Source: Terrimonas ferruginea DSM 30193 (GTDB lineage: Bacteria; Bacteroidota; Bacteroidia; Chitinophagales; Chitinophagaceae). Taken from it: DNA of 64,000 nt. The first letter of the stretch is position 1, and every line of letters starts with the position of its first letter. The notes under the pieces were generated by a model. It did not search any database, had not been told where the DNA came from, and saw nothing but the letters and a program-made list of their open reading frames with translations. Positions 42,852 to 52,688 of this stretch are shown here, in pieces. The translations under genes were made by a program, and so were the position numbers. The stretch lies in contig NZ_KE384402.1 of the NCBI RefSeq assembly GCF_000425585.1, forward strand, positions 90,449 to 154,448, written 5' to 3'.

Positions 42852-44288
42852 TTAGTAGCCGGGATTCTGATCAATGTTGTCATTGGCAAGAATCTCAGAC
42901 TGCGGAATCGGGAACGCCCATGCACGGTTGGTAGAAGCCAGTGTACAGAACGTTGCGCAGTTTTGTGTACGGTTGATCACACGGGCAGTACGCTTGATGT
43001 CGAAGAAGCGGTGTCCTTCGGCAACCAGTTCCTTGCGACGTTCTGTCTGGATAGCCGTTTGCAGCGCAGTGCCTGTCTCGGCGCCTACAGCAGCACCGCG
43101 TATTGCGCGAAGTGCATTCAGGTCGGCGAGTGCAGGTACATCCAGGCCGCCTTTACGGGCATAGGCCTCGGCGCGGATCAGGTACATTTCGGCTGTACGG
43201 AACAGTTTGATATCCACTACACCGTCGGGGTTACCGGCAGCGGTAGATTTTGCCCAGTATTTACCCAATACGGTACGGCCTGTTCTTACACGGAAGTAAG
43301 CAGGACCGCGAACGTCAGAGCCACTGTAAAGGCTGGTCAGCGCAGTTACAGGCAGCCATGAAGCACGGTCAGCAGAAACGTCATAGATTTCGCGGCCCAG
43401 GGCTGCGTTACCTGCGAACATTTTAAATGACCAGATCAGCTCGGCTGAGGTAGCATCTTCCCAGATTTGGGGGAACTGAGCTGCAGTAGCCAGCGGACGT
43501 GCATTGATAGCCAGCGTAGAGTACTTGATAGCACTGTCGAGCTGATTAGCATAGATGTATACACGTGCGAGCATGGCGTTCACCACCAGGCTGTCGATGT
43601 AGGCGCGGTTAGTTGCGGTAACAGCACTGGTAGACTGAATAGAACGGTCAGTATTGGACAACATGGTTTTGGCTGCTTTCAGATCAGCCTCGATCTTGTC
43701 GTATGTCTGCTTAACGGTTCCGCGTGCAGGCATCTGCTCGATATCGAATACCTCTACATAAGGAATACCCAGGGAGGTAGCGTTACGGTCATAGTCATTA
43801 GCCCACCAGCGAAGCAGTTCGAAGTGCATGAAAGCACGGAGTGCTCTTGCCTGTCCTTCGATACGGTTTACTTTGGTTGCATCAGTCGCGCGGTATTTGT
43901 CAATGCCGCGGGTTACCAGGTTGGTCTGACGGATAACCTGGTAAGCACCTTGCCAGGCGGCTTCGGTTACAGTGTTATCAGCCGTATAGTTCCAGCGGAA
44001 CAACGTGTTGAGGTTACCGAGGTTTTGAGAACCGCCGTAGAAGTTATCCGCGGCGATATCCGGACCAGACAGCCATACGCTACCGCCGTTAACACCCGCA
44101 TAAAGGGCGTTGTTGCGCATAGCAGCATAAGCTCCGGTCATGATGCGGTCATGGTCATCGACAGAGGTGAGTTCATCGCCGCCGATTGTATGGGTGGGAT
44201 CAAGCTCCACCGACTTTTTACAGGAGGTGAACAAAGCACCTGCTGCAATAAAAAGCGCTGTATATAAAATCGTCTTTTTCATGTTCAT
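42852..44288 (-). CDS. SusD/RagB-family nutrient-binding lipoprotein
   Basis: The 478-residue product has a lipobox (LFTSCKK, Cys23), the family-typical helical first half, and the C-terminal RRKELVAEGHRFFDIKR region found in SusD proteins. It forms the lid of the SusC channel and binds the glycan. It lies 24 bases downstream of the SusC gene. Confidence 0.95.
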   Translation of the reverse strand: MNMKKTILYTALFIAAGALFTSCKKSVELDPTHTIGGDELTSVDDHDRIMTGAYAAMRNNALYAGVNGGSVWLSGPDIAADNFYGGSQNLGNLNTLFRWNYTADNTVTEAAWQGAYQVIRQTNLVTRGIDKYRATDATKVNRIEGQARALRAFMHFELLRWWANDYDRNATSLGIPYVEVFDIEQMPARGTVKQTYDKIEADLKAAKTMLSNTDRSIQSTSAVTATNRAYIDSLVVNAMLARVYIYANQLDSAIKYSTLAINARPLATAAQFPQIWEDATSAELIWSFKMFAGNAALGREIYDVSADRASWLPVTALTSLYSGSDVRGPAYFRVRTGRTVLGKYWAKSTAAGNPDGVVDIKLFRTAEMYLIRAEAYARKGGLDVPALADLNALRAIRGAAVGAETGTALQTAIQTERRKELVAEGHRFFDIKRTARVINRTQNCATFCTLASTNRAWAFPIPQSEILANDNIDQNPGY

Positions 44289-44312
44289 TTTTTTCTTGTT
44301 GTTAGCGTTAGA

Positions 44313-47246
44313 TTAGAGCCCGATGCTTGCACCAATAGTCACAGCTTTCAGTGCAGGGTATACTGCACCTGTGAGTACGCCTGAGCTGACTTCAGGGTCG
44401 TAGCCCAGGAATTTGGTCCAGGTAACGAGGTTCTGACCTTGTGCAAATACACGCAGGTTGCTGATCTTCCATCTGCCGAGTACGGTTTTGGGAAGAGTAT
44501 AGCTCAGCATTACGTTGCGGAGGCGGATGTAGTCACCTTTTTCAACGAAACGTGTAGTGTTCTCGAAGAAATCGTTGAAGGAAGATGGGATATCAGTGAT
44601 ATCGCCTGGTTGTTGCCACTCACGCAGCAGAGCACGGTGCAGGTTAGACGTGTAGTACTGAGGGTTCTCGATGTCTACGCGGGCCTGGTTGTAGATCTTA
44701 TAGCCATAAGTATAAACAAACTGGGCAGACAGGGAGATTCCTTTATAAGCTACATCAGCACCAAAGCCACCGAATCCTTTAGGATCGAAAGAACCTACGA
44801 TTACTGCATCGTTAGGATCGTATTGGTTGGTGATGGTTTTGCCATCAGCCTGATAGTAGAGTGCATCGCCATTGTCAGGATCAACACCTGCATAACGTAC
44901 GAGGTAGATGCTGTTGGCACGCTCACCTACACGGTTGATAGAGATACCATCGATGATCTCGTTGTTGCCATCCAGTTCGAGTACTTTAGAACGGTTGGTA
45001 GTCCAGTTACCGTTTACATTAACATTCCAGTCTTTGTTCTGGAACACTGTGTAAGCAGCAGAAAGTTCGATACCAGCGTTACGCAGGCGACCCATATTGG
45101 TCAGGATGCTTGAAACACCATTGGTAGAAGACAACTGGCGGTTCAGGTACAGACCTTTTGTTTCGCTGCTGTAGATTTCGAAGCCGATGGTCAGTGCATT
45201 TTTCAGCAGGGTGAAGTCAACACCTGCGTTAAGTGTGGTACGTGTTTCCCAGCTAAGCTGATCCTTTCTGAGGTTGCTGATAGCCAGACCACCGATACCA
45301 TTGTAGGTAACAGAGCTGAATTGCTCAATCGCTTCGTAAGCGCCACCGATATCTGCGTTACCCGCAGAACCGTAGCTCGCTTTTACTTTGATGTTATCGA
45401 AGATGTTCTGGTTAGCCATGAATTCTTCTGAAGTCAGTGCCCAGCCCAGACCGATACCACCATAGTTTACGAATTTCTTGCCTTCCGCCAGACGGGAGCT
45501 TCCGTCGCGACGACCGGTAACGTTCACGAAATATTTGTTCTTGTAATCGTAGTTACCGATAAAGAAGTAAGACAGGATCGCATCGTTAACCTGGTTGCCG
45601 TTAACCGTAGGGATAAAGCTGTTGGTAGGCGTACCGGGTGTGATGCCCGCAGCGTTCTTGAATGGTCCTACAAGACCGAAACCTGTGTAACCGGCAGATG
45701 TGGCACGGCGGTTAACGATCTCATGGAACAGACCTGCACCAAAAGTGTGGTCGCCAGACTTACGCTCGTAGTTCACAGAAGAAGTACCGGTGAAACGGAA
45801 TGTGCGGGCAGTAGCGAACTGAAACGCGCCGTTACGTCCTGGTACAACTGTATTTGACTGCGTATTGCGGTCGGTATAGATGTCGTTCTGTGTGTCGGTA
45901 AAGTCGATACCCCATTGTGTACGAACGCTCAGACCTTTAACGGCAGCGATCTTGTAATCGAGACTTATTGCACCAACACCTTTGATCTGACGGCGTGTGT
46001 TATAGTTGCGCAGCAGGTCAGGCAGCGGGCTGTAGTTACCACCCGGGTCAGCCAGCTGAAGCGAACCGTCAGCAGCATAAGGAGTAAAGTAAGGCAGGAT
46101 CCAACGGTAAGCATTCAGTGGTGTATTTACCACGTTATCGTTTTCAGGAGTACCTGATCTCTTAGAATAACCAAGTGTTGTAGACAAACCGATTTTCAGG
46201 TTGCCTGCAGTGTGGTCGAGGTTCATGCGACCTGTATAACGTTTCAGACCGGTTGTTCTTACCAGACCTTGCTGATCGAAAATAGAACCGGAGAGGAAGA
46301 AACGCGTTTTGTCATTACCGCCGGTAGCACTCAGCACGTGCTGCTGGGTAACTGATTTGCGGAAAACCAGGTCTTGCCAGTCGGGATTTACGTTGGCAAG
46401 GCTGTCAGCCTCGGCTTGTGTCCAACCGAAGGGGTTCACACCATCCGGACGGTCATAATTCAGTTCATAATCCAGTTTCTCACGGCTGTTCATCAGTTTC
46501 AGCTTGCTTTCGGGCATTTGCTGCACACCATATTGATAGTCGTAGTTTATAACGGTTTTAGCGTTGCGGCCACGTTTGGTGGTAACAACGATCACGCCGT
46601 TCGCACCACGGGAACCGTACTGTGAAGTAGAAACCGCGTCTTTCAGCACGTTGTAGGTTTCGATATCGGTAGGGTTGATGCTGGAAAAGTCATTGGCTGT
46701 CACCTGGATACCGTCAACGATATACAGAGGTTGCGTGCCTCCCAGTACAGAACCTTTACCACGGATGGTAACGCTGGAAGCAGAACCAGGCTGACCGCTC
46801 TGAGACTGGATCAGCAGGCCGGGAGCCTTACCCTGGAGCAATTGCTCGAGAGAAGCGATAGGCTGGAGATTAACCTCAGCTCCGGCAACTTTAGCAGTTG
46901 AACCAGTATATGTTCTTTTGTTTTGTACAGTGTAACCGGTGATAACCACCTCACGGAGATCATTTGCTTCAGCTTCTTTCAGTTGAACGTTGAATTGACC
47001 GCTGGCAACGGAAACCTCCTGGTTGGTATAACCAACGATGGAGAAAACCAGGGTAGCATTGGCGGGAACGGAAATCGAATACCGGCCATCAGCGCCGGTT
47101 GTTGTGCCAGTACGGGTACCTTTAACAGATACGCTTACACCCGGAAGGGGCGCGTCGCTCGCATCTGTCACGATACCTGACACCTGTGTCTGTGCCCAGA
47201 GAAAAACAGGCAACATCAGTGCAAAGAATACTAGTGCTTTTTTCAT
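44313..47246 (-). CDS. SusC/RagA-family TonB-dependent transporter
   Basis: The 977-residue product has a signal peptide, an N-terminal carboxypeptidase-regulatory-like domain (VSGIVTDASDAPLPGVSVSVKG), a plug domain (about 105-215; LEQLLQGKAPGLLIQSQSGQPG) and a 22-strand beta barrel. It lacks the STN extension used for anti-sigma signalling. It imports a TonB-dependent substrate, probably an oligosaccharide. No glycoside hydrolase or ECF sigma gene lies next to it in the window, so the substrate is unknown. Confidence 0.97.
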   Translation of the reverse strand: MKKALVFFALMLPVFLWAQTQVSGIVTDASDAPLPGVSVSVKGTRTGTTTGADGRYSISVPANATLVFSIVGYTNQEVSVASGQFNVQLKEAEANDLREVVITGYTVQNKRTYTGSTAKVAGAEVNLQPIASLEQLLQGKAPGLLIQSQSGQPGSASSVTIRGKGSVLGGTQPLYIVDGIQVTANDFSSINPTDIETYNVLKDAVSTSQYGSRGANGVIVVTTKRGRNAKTVINYDYQYGVQQMPESKLKLMNSREKLDYELNYDRPDGVNPFGWTQAEADSLANVNPDWQDLVFRKSVTQQHVLSATGGNDKTRFFLSGSIFDQQGLVRTTGLKRYTGRMNLDHTAGNLKIGLSTTLGYSKRSGTPENDNVVNTPLNAYRWILPYFTPYAADGSLQLADPGGNYSPLPDLLRNYNTRRQIKGVGAISLDYKIAAVKGLSVRTQWGIDFTDTQNDIYTDRNTQSNTVVPGRNGAFQFATARTFRFTGTSSVNYERKSGDHTFGAGLFHEIVNRRATSAGYTGFGLVGPFKNAAGITPGTPTNSFIPTVNGNQVNDAILSYFFIGNYDYKNKYFVNVTGRRDGSSRLAEGKKFVNYGGIGLGWALTSEEFMANQNIFDNIKVKASYGSAGNADIGGAYEAIEQFSSVTYNGIGGLAISNLRKDQLSWETRTTLNAGVDFTLLKNALTIGFEIYSSETKGLYLNRQLSSTNGVSSILTNMGRLRNAGIELSAAYTVFQNKDWNVNVNGNWTTNRSKVLELDGNNEIIDGISINRVGERANSIYLVRYAGVDPDNGDALYYQADGKTITNQYDPNDAVIVGSFDPKGFGGFGADVAYKGISLSAQFVYTYGYKIYNQARVDIENPQYYTSNLHRALLREWQQPGDITDIPSSFNDFFENTTRFVEKGDYIRLRNVMLSYTLPKTVLGRWKISNLRVFAQGQNLVTWTKFLGYDPEVSSGVLTGAVYPALKAVTIGASIGL

Positions 47247-47913
47247 GTAAATGAATTTTGGTTTGTTACTGTCTTAAGCAGTATATATGTGAATACAAAA
47301 GGGACATGGGGTGAGATAAGCAGTTTGATGAAGACAATCCGGTTATCCATGTTGCTTCACTGGCAAGTCTTATTTTACGTCAGACATGAATAAGAAATAC
47401 CGAGACGTGATTACAACAGGTTGAGTTAAATTGTTTTGGAAAGCAGTCGACCGTTGGTTTTTGCACATCATTGCTATGATTCATGTCATGGACCGGGGAT
47501 AAAACCGGCGGGCGGCAATTTCTTCATATACTTTTAACATAACTTTTTTGTTTTACCGAGTCATGAAAATACAAAACTTAAACATGAAATAACGGATTCG
47601 TGTCTCAAATATCTTAATTTTGCTCGTCAAACCTTCAAAATCAGCTTTCTGCGGAACCCGGCCGGCTTCCATGCAGCGTTTTCCGGTCAGAAGGGATCAG
47701 AGGGAGGACACTACACACCTCCGACTACCGGCGTAACCGGGCTGTTGTCCCTTTTACCACTTGTAATGAAATACGCCCATGAAAAAAAATTTGTACTTGC
47801 TTAACAAGGCATGCAAATAGTTTTATGGCGGATTTCCGTTTTAAATTTTTAATCGCGCGGGACTGACCATTCCGCGGACAAAGCCGCAAAAAACCAAACC
47901 AAACCTGGAATCC
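47247..47913. other. intergenic gap between SusC and the LytS gene
   Basis: The gap separates two divergent transcription units. The clearest signal is a plus-strand TAATTTTG at 47615-47622. I found no SusC promoter I would defend, no RNA gene and no repeat array. Confidence 0.5.
47615..47622 (+). promoter_or_regulatory. -7 promoter box in the LytS leader
   Basis: TAATTTTG fits TAnnTTTG. It is 292 bases before the ATG at 47914, so if it is used the mRNA has a long leader. Confidence 0.4.
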
Positions 47914-48939
47914 ATGATCAAGGACTTCCTTCTGAAACTGATTTTCATTCCACTGCTGGGAATAGTACTGCCCCTTACGGCCGGTATTATCAGCTATGCC
48001 TATTATACAACCTTCGAACTCATTGCGGCTCATTGCTTTTTCATCCTGACCTCCTTCGTTATATGGGCCGGCTGCCTCTGGCTGCACAGCAAACTACGCG
48101 TGCTGTATACCGAACAACACAAACCTGCCTATAAACTGCTGACCGTCTGCGCCGTTTCCGCGCTTTATGCGGCCTGCGTAGGCGGACTGTCGGTCATCGG
48201 CTGGATGAACCTCTCGTACGAAACGTTCAGCTGGACACCCATCTATAATTTTGTGGCCGTTTGCGTCTTCGTGGTCATTCTCTTCACCCTCGCCTACGAA
48301 ATCCTTTTCCTCAACAAGGAGCGAGAACTCGACAGCAAAATCGTGCAGATCATGGACCAGGAACGTTCACAGGCCACCTTGCAGGCGCTGCGCAGCGAAC
48401 TCGATCCGCATTTTATCTTCAATTCCCTGAACACCCTCAATTACCTGATCGCGCACGACGCGCCCCAGGCACTGCTGTTCAACAACCGCCTGGCGCAGGT
48501 TTATAAATACATTCTCGTGAACCGGAACAAGGAACTTGTGCCCCTCACCGACGAAATCGAATTCATCGACAACTATTTCTTCCTGCTGCAGATCCGCCAT
48601 GAAAACAAACTCGCCATGGTAAAAGACATGCAGGTGGACACCGATAGCTTCTTCATTCCACCCTGTGCCCTGCAACTGCTGGTAGAAAACTCCATTAAAC
48701 ACAACGATTTTTCTGAAGAACATCCGCTGGAGATCAATATCACCATCAGCGGGCTGTTGCTCAAAGTGCGTAATTCCAGTTCGCCCAGGAAATATAAATC
48801 CTACTCCACGGGGGTGGGACTAAAAAATCTGCGGTCGCGGTATCGCATTATCTGTCATAAGAACATACAGGTAGAACAAACAAGTGATCACTTTATCGTC
48901 ACACTCCCTCTCATTACTCAAAACCAGATAGCATGTTAA
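47914..48939 (+). CDS. LytS-type sensor histidine kinase
   Basis: The 341-residue product has four membrane segments in the first 150 residues and a His_kinase domain with SELDPHFIFNSLNTLNYL, an ATPase N box PCALQLLVENSIKHN and G box GVGLKNLRSRY. It is divergent from the SusC/D operon and overlaps its partner regulator gene by seven bases. Confidence 0.9.
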   Translation: MIKDFLLKLIFIPLLGIVLPLTAGIISYAYYTTFELIAAHCFFILTSFVIWAGCLWLHSKLRVLYTEQHKPAYKLLTVCAVSALYAACVGGLSVIGWMNLSYETFSWTPIYNFVAVCVFVVILFTLAYEILFLNKERELDSKIVQIMDQERSQATLQALRSELDPHFIFNSLNTLNYLIAHDAPQALLFNNRLAQVYKYILVNRNKELVPLTDEIEFIDNYFFLLQIRHENKLAMVKDMQVDTDSFFIPPCALQLLVENSIKHNDFSEEHPLEINITISGLLLKVRNSSSPRKYKSYSTGVGLKNLRSRYRIICHKNIQVEQTSDHFIVTLPLITQNQIAC

Positions 48940-49691
48940 ACACGATTATTATTGAAGATGAAAAAGCAGCTCAGGAAAACCTGGTGGAAGCGCTCGCAGC
49001 TGTAGCCGACGATGTACGCGTTACGGCCCGGCTGGGCAGCGTAGCGGAAGGCGTTGATTATTTCACCAAACGCCATGAGGTAGATCTCATCTTCAGCGAT
49101 GTGCAACTGACAGACGGCTTGTCCTTTGAAATTTTTAACGCCTGTAATATCCGCACTCCCGCCATTTTTATAACCGGCTACGATGAATTTATGCTCGACG
49201 CATTCGAATCAAACGGCATCGATTATTTATTGAAACCCGTGCAGCAGGAAGATATCCGCAAAGCGCTGGTGAAATACCGGATGCTGGAAAAACATTTTAC
49301 CAATCAACATTCGCTTAACCACTTATTGCAACATATCGGCGCTCCGAAGAAACAGCGCCTGATTGTAAAGAAAGGCGTCGAGAATATTGCACTCAAACTG
49401 GAAGACATTGCGCTTTTCTATACAGAGAACAAAATTGTTTATGTAATAGACCGCTGGGGAAAAAAATACATTGCCGACCGCAATCTCTCCGAACTGGAAT
49501 TAGAACTCGACCGCGGTATTTTCTTCCGCGCCAACCGGCAATATATCATCAATATCAACTTTGTCCGCGGATTTAAAACGTATGAGAAAGTGAAATTGCT
49601 GATCGATCTTACCCTACCCGAGCTTAATCATTTTATTATTGTGAGCCAGGAAATGGCGCCGCAGTTCCGCGAGTGGATGTATAATGCATGA
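48933..49691 (+). CDS. LytTR-family response regulator
   Basis: The 252-residue product has a receiver (TIIIEDEKAAQENLVEAL; acceptor Asp in DLIFSDVQL) and a C-terminal LytTR domain (FFRANRQYIININFVRGFKTYEKVKLLI). It may control the neighbouring SusC/D operon, which lacks the usual ECF sigma or HTCS regulator; that is inference from position. Confidence 0.92.
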   Translation: MLNTIIIEDEKAAQENLVEALAAVADDVRVTARLGSVAEGVDYFTKRHEVDLIFSDVQLTDGLSFEIFNACNIRTPAIFITGYDEFMLDAFESNGIDYLLKPVQQEDIRKALVKYRMLEKHFTNQHSLNHLLQHIGAPKKQRLIVKKGVENIALKLEDIALFYTENKIVYVIDRWGKKYIADRNLSELELELDRGIFFRANRQYIININFVRGFKTYEKVKLLIDLTLPELNHFIIVSQEMAPQFREWMYNA

Positions 49692-49692
49692 G

Positions 49693-49732
49693 AAAAATGT
49701 GAAAATGTGGAAATATGAAAATGTGAAAATGA
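49693..49732. repeat. octameric repeat
   Basis: Five 8-base units (AAAATGTG, AAAATGTG, GAAATATG, AAAATGTG, AAAATGAA) follow each other right behind the LytTR gene. Confidence 0.75.
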
Positions 49733-49760
49733 AACAGCCGGGGCAACAAGGTTTGAGAAT

Positions 49761-49835
49761 GACTTTGCTTCTTTACTCCTTAGGCGTCTTTGCGTGAACA
49801 ACACGCGCTTTTCACGCAGAGACGCAAAGAAATTA
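49761..49835. repeat. TTTGCG-type intergenic palindrome
   Basis: GCGTCTTTGCGTGAA (49784-49798) and its reverse complement with one mismatch (49811-49825) form a long stem. Same family as at 23203-23278. Confidence 0.8.
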
Positions 49836-49844
49836 AGACGCTGT

Positions 49845-49900
49845 TATTCACGATTGACGATTGACGATTGACCATTCACTATTCACTATTCACCATTCAC
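49845..49900. repeat. heptameric short tandem repeat
   Basis: Eight units without a break: TATTCAC, GATTGAC three times, CATTCAC, TATTCAC twice, CATTCAC. The array touches the stop codon of the LuxE-like gene. Confidence 0.85.
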
Positions 49901-50896
49901 TCACACCACCAGCAAACTACATCCCCGCAGATCGCTGTTATCGAGCCGGCCCAGCACTTCAAAACTTCCGTCGGGATAAATTCGTCCGGCATCATCGGTG
50001 GCAATAAATGCGCAGGAATACAAATTGGCCAGATCAATGACATTGATAGCTCCGCTGACTGCTTTGTTTCCCCGGAACCGGACCGCCAGCGGATCTTCTT
50101 CTTCCCGCACGGCCACCTGCATCCACGGAGGACAATTAAATAACCCTTTTCCAGTGGAATAAGCCTGCGACAATAATTCGGTCATGCCGTATTCTGCATG
50201 CACCGACGACAGGCCAAATGCCTGTTGCAATTTTTCGTGTACCGCAGGCCTTATCAATTCTTCCCTCCTGCCTTTCATTCCTCCCGTTTCCAGGATCACG
50301 GTATGCTTTAACGGTTGCGGATATTGTTCGGCAAAGTCCAGCAGTGCAAACGTTACCCCGATCAACCACACTTTTTGTCCGGCCGCTTCCAGCTCTTTCA
50401 GCAGTGCTGCCAGCCGGTCGTATTCGTATAAATAAAATCCGCTCGCCGGATGGACGCTTTGTTGAATCAGGCGGTCAACCATGTATACCAGCGACGAATG
50501 CTGACGTTCAAGATAAGCCGGTAATAAGCCGATGATACACCATTCGCGGGGATTGGCGTAGAATTGTCCGAACGCTTTATTGAAACTGGCTTCGTAGATA
50601 GCGGCGTCCTTTACCAGGTGACGGCTGTTGATCATACCTGTTGTGCCGCTGCTCTCAAATACTAAAGCGGGTTCAAACTGCGTTGTTATCACCGGTTGTG
50701 TTTTGAAGAAACGGATGGGCAGGAACGGGATCTGTTCCGGTTGCGTAACCTGCGCAGGTTTTACTTTCAACGCATCCGTATAATCGCGGTAAAGACTGTT
50801 TTGGCTGTATTGATAGTGAAATAACTCCAGTGCAAGTTCAGCCTGATCAGCGGTGCCTGCATTAAAAATTTTTTCTATCCATGCTTGTGTAGTCAT
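49901..50896 (-). CDS. LuxE/PaaK-family acyl-protein synthetase-like protein
   Basis: The 331-residue product is an adenylate-forming enzyme of the LuxE type. It has the phosphate-binding motif FESSGTTGMINSRH (about 94-107), the HAEYGMTELLSQAYS adenylation motif and a late AFIATDDAGRIYPDGSFEVLGR. LuxE activates fatty acids for bioluminescence, but such proteins are widespread without lux genes and usually act in polysaccharide or lipid pathways. No reductase (LuxC) gene is nearby. Confidence 0.88.
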   Translation of the reverse strand: MTTQAWIEKIFNAGTADQAELALELFHYQYSQNSLYRDYTDALKVKPAQVTQPEQIPFLPIRFFKTQPVITTQFEPALVFESSGTTGMINSRHLVKDAAIYEASFNKAFGQFYANPREWCIIGLLPAYLERQHSSLVYMVDRLIQQSVHPASGFYLYEYDRLAALLKELEAAGQKVWLIGVTFALLDFAEQYPQPLKHTVILETGGMKGRREELIRPAVHEKLQQAFGLSSVHAEYGMTELLSQAYSTGKGLFNCPPWMQVAVREEEDPLAVRFRGNKAVSGAINVIDLANLYSCAFIATDDAGRIYPDGSFEVLGRLDNSDLRGCSLLVV

Positions 50897-50920
50897 CAGC
50901 CTGTTTATGGGAAAAAGAAG

Positions 50921-50928
50921 TATATTTG
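50921..50928 (+). promoter_or_regulatory. -7 promoter box before the small lipoprotein gene
   Basis: TATATTTG is an exact TAnnTTTG match, 20 bases before the ATG at 50948. Confidence 0.6.
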
Positions 50929-50947
50929 TTTACCTACAATGTTTAAT

Positions 50948-51406
50948 ATGAAAACATTATCCCTGTTTTATATTCTCTCGCTCAGTTTTGTACTGGTTGC
51001 GTGCAGCAAAGATAAGTTTGAGACTACTCCCCGCATTGAGATCAAAGGATATAATTCAAGGGAAATACCCGAGCCGCCTCCCGGTTTCGACACCGAACTC
51101 GTGGTTACACTCAACTTTTTCGACAAGCAGGGTGATATCGGGGAAGGCACGTTGTATGCAGAACGTAAACGTTTGAACACGATTGGCCAGCCGCAGCCGG
51201 GCAATGGCCGCCCCGATTCCTATACACAGCCGATCCCCGCTTTTACCAACAAAGACCAGGGAGAAATTATCTTCCGTCTGCGTTATGATGACCTGAAGGA
51301 CAACCTGCTTGTACAGGACACGATACAATTCCGTTTCGCCGTTACGGATCGCGCAAATAATACCAGCGATACCATCACCACAGAGCAAATTGTCATTTTA
51401 CGTTAG
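50948..51406 (+). CDS. lipoprotein of unknown function
   Basis: The roughly 152-residue product has a lipobox (SFVLVACSK). The rest is a beta-rich, Ig-like domain (TELVVTLNFFDKQGDIGEG, IIFRLRYDDLKDNLL, IQFRFAVTDRANNTSDT). Start at 50948 fits the -7 box. Function unknown. Confidence 0.75.
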   Translation: MKTLSLFYILSLSFVLVACSKDKFETTPRIEIKGYNSREIPEPPPGFDTELVVTLNFFDKQGDIGEGTLYAERKRLNTIGQPQPGNGRPDSYTQPIPAFTNKDQGEIIFRLRYDDLKDNLLVQDTIQFRFAVTDRANNTSDTITTEQIVILR

Positions 51407-51424
51407 TAAACCCGGCCTGTTATT

Positions 51425-52264
51425 GTGCTGAGACGGCTACTTTACTTTCTTGTTTACAGCAACCTGTTTATTGCCGCCTGCGCCGTGCTGATGGCATGGG
51501 AAACCTGCAGGAGACTACACACGGATATTCCCATCGGGTCGCTAGCGGGCTTTCTCTTTTTTTCCACCTTGCTCAGTTATAGTTTTCACTGGTACCTTAC
51601 ACCTGCTTATACCGGCAATTCATCGAGGGTGCGGTGGTTGCAGCATTTCCGTCCCGTGCACCTGGCGCTTTTTGTGGCGGGCATGGCCGGAACGATTTAT
51701 TTTTTTGTACCGCTGGCAGCTTATTGGTTCTGGATGTTGGGCGGCGCCCTGGCCACATTCCTCTATTCGGCACCCAAACTCCCCTATCGTTTCTTTGCAT
51801 GGCTGCGCACCATCGCCATTGGCAAAACATTATTCCTCGCATTCATGTGGACCTATGCCACGGCGATATTGCCCGTCATGCTTTCTGATGAACCAGCCCC
51901 GCCGGGATGGCTTTGGTTTATATTGAGCCGTTTTTTTCTGTTGTATCCGATCTGTATCCTGTTTGACATACGCGACAGGGACTATGATAAAAAAACAGGC
52001 ATCCGCAGCCTGATCACAATCCTGAGCGTAAAACAGGCCGGTTATATCTTTTGGGGGTCTTTACTGGCAAATGTGATATGCATACTGATATTGGCAGGTA
52101 GTGTTACAGGATGGTCATCTGTCTTCTCCCTGTTATTACCGCCGGTGCTGACAGCCTGTCTCTATGACTACGCAAAGCGTCACGTTTCTGACTTATTGTA
52201 TTACCTTATATTAGATGGATGCATGGCGTTATCTGCCATTCTATACCTTTCCGCAGGTATATGA
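51425..52264 (+). CDS. UbiA-like integral membrane protein
   Basis: The 279-residue product has about eight membrane segments. The motif DIRDRDYDKKTGIRSLI near residue 180 resembles the second Asp-rich motif of UbiA prenyltransferases; the usual first NDxxDxxxD motif is not clear. It starts with GTG at 51425. It may be a diverged prenyltransferase. Confidence 0.7.
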   Translation: MLRRLLYFLVYSNLFIAACAVLMAWETCRRLHTDIPIGSLAGFLFFSTLLSYSFHWYLTPAYTGNSSRVRWLQHFRPVHLALFVAGMAGTIYFFVPLAAYWFWMLGGALATFLYSAPKLPYRFFAWLRTIAIGKTLFLAFMWTYATAILPVMLSDEPAPPGWLWFILSRFFLLYPICILFDIRDRDYDKKTGIRSLITILSVKQAGYIFWGSLLANVICILILAGSVTGWSSVFSLLLPPVLTACLYDYAKRHVSDLLYYLILDGCMALSAILYLSAGI

Positions 52265-52367
52265 AGTTATTTTCAGCGCAATTATGGCTGTTACCAAAAT
52301 TTTAAGGTTTCTCCCGGGTGATTAGCATAGAAATTGTAACAATGATTGTTTGCGCAATAAATCAGAT

Positions 52368-52640
52368 ATGCACGTGAATTTTTCGAAGATCGTTCATTTT
52401 ACCCGTCTTGTTAAGACTGGAGGTCGCCTCCGGGAGTTCAACTTCCGTAAATTGAAGGCTGAAGGAGAAGAGTTGTTTAATGTGGACACGGTAGACGACC
52501 GGGGTAACCGGATCCTGTTCCGGATGCACAAACGCGACGGAAGCTGGAGCGTTTCTTCCGAGCAGCCCCTTCCTCAATGGATTGCAGACAATGTATCACT
52601 TCTCGGCGATGAGCTGGATCAGGGTGTAATAAACAACTGA
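52368..52640 (+). CDS. small hypothetical protein
   Basis: The roughly 90-residue product (start at Met 52368) is mixed alpha/beta: FRKLKAEGEELFNVDTVDDRGNRILFRM and SWSVSSEQPLPQWI. It carries no motif I recognise. Confidence 0.65.
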   Translation: MHVNFSKIVHFTRLVKTGGRLREFNFRKLKAEGEELFNVDTVDDRGNRILFRMHKRDGSWSVSSEQPLPQWIADNVSLLGDELDQGVINN

Positions 52641-52688
52641 TTTTTTGCTTTACCGCTGGTGTGTTAATTTGCAGGTTTACTTACAACT

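Noticed and set aside
43467..44267. 266-residue plus-strand frame
   Set aside because: It is antisense to the SusD gene, whose protein is clearly the real product.
44439..45113. 224-residue plus-strand frame
   Set aside because: Antisense to the SusC gene; its amino-acid composition looks like a shadow frame.
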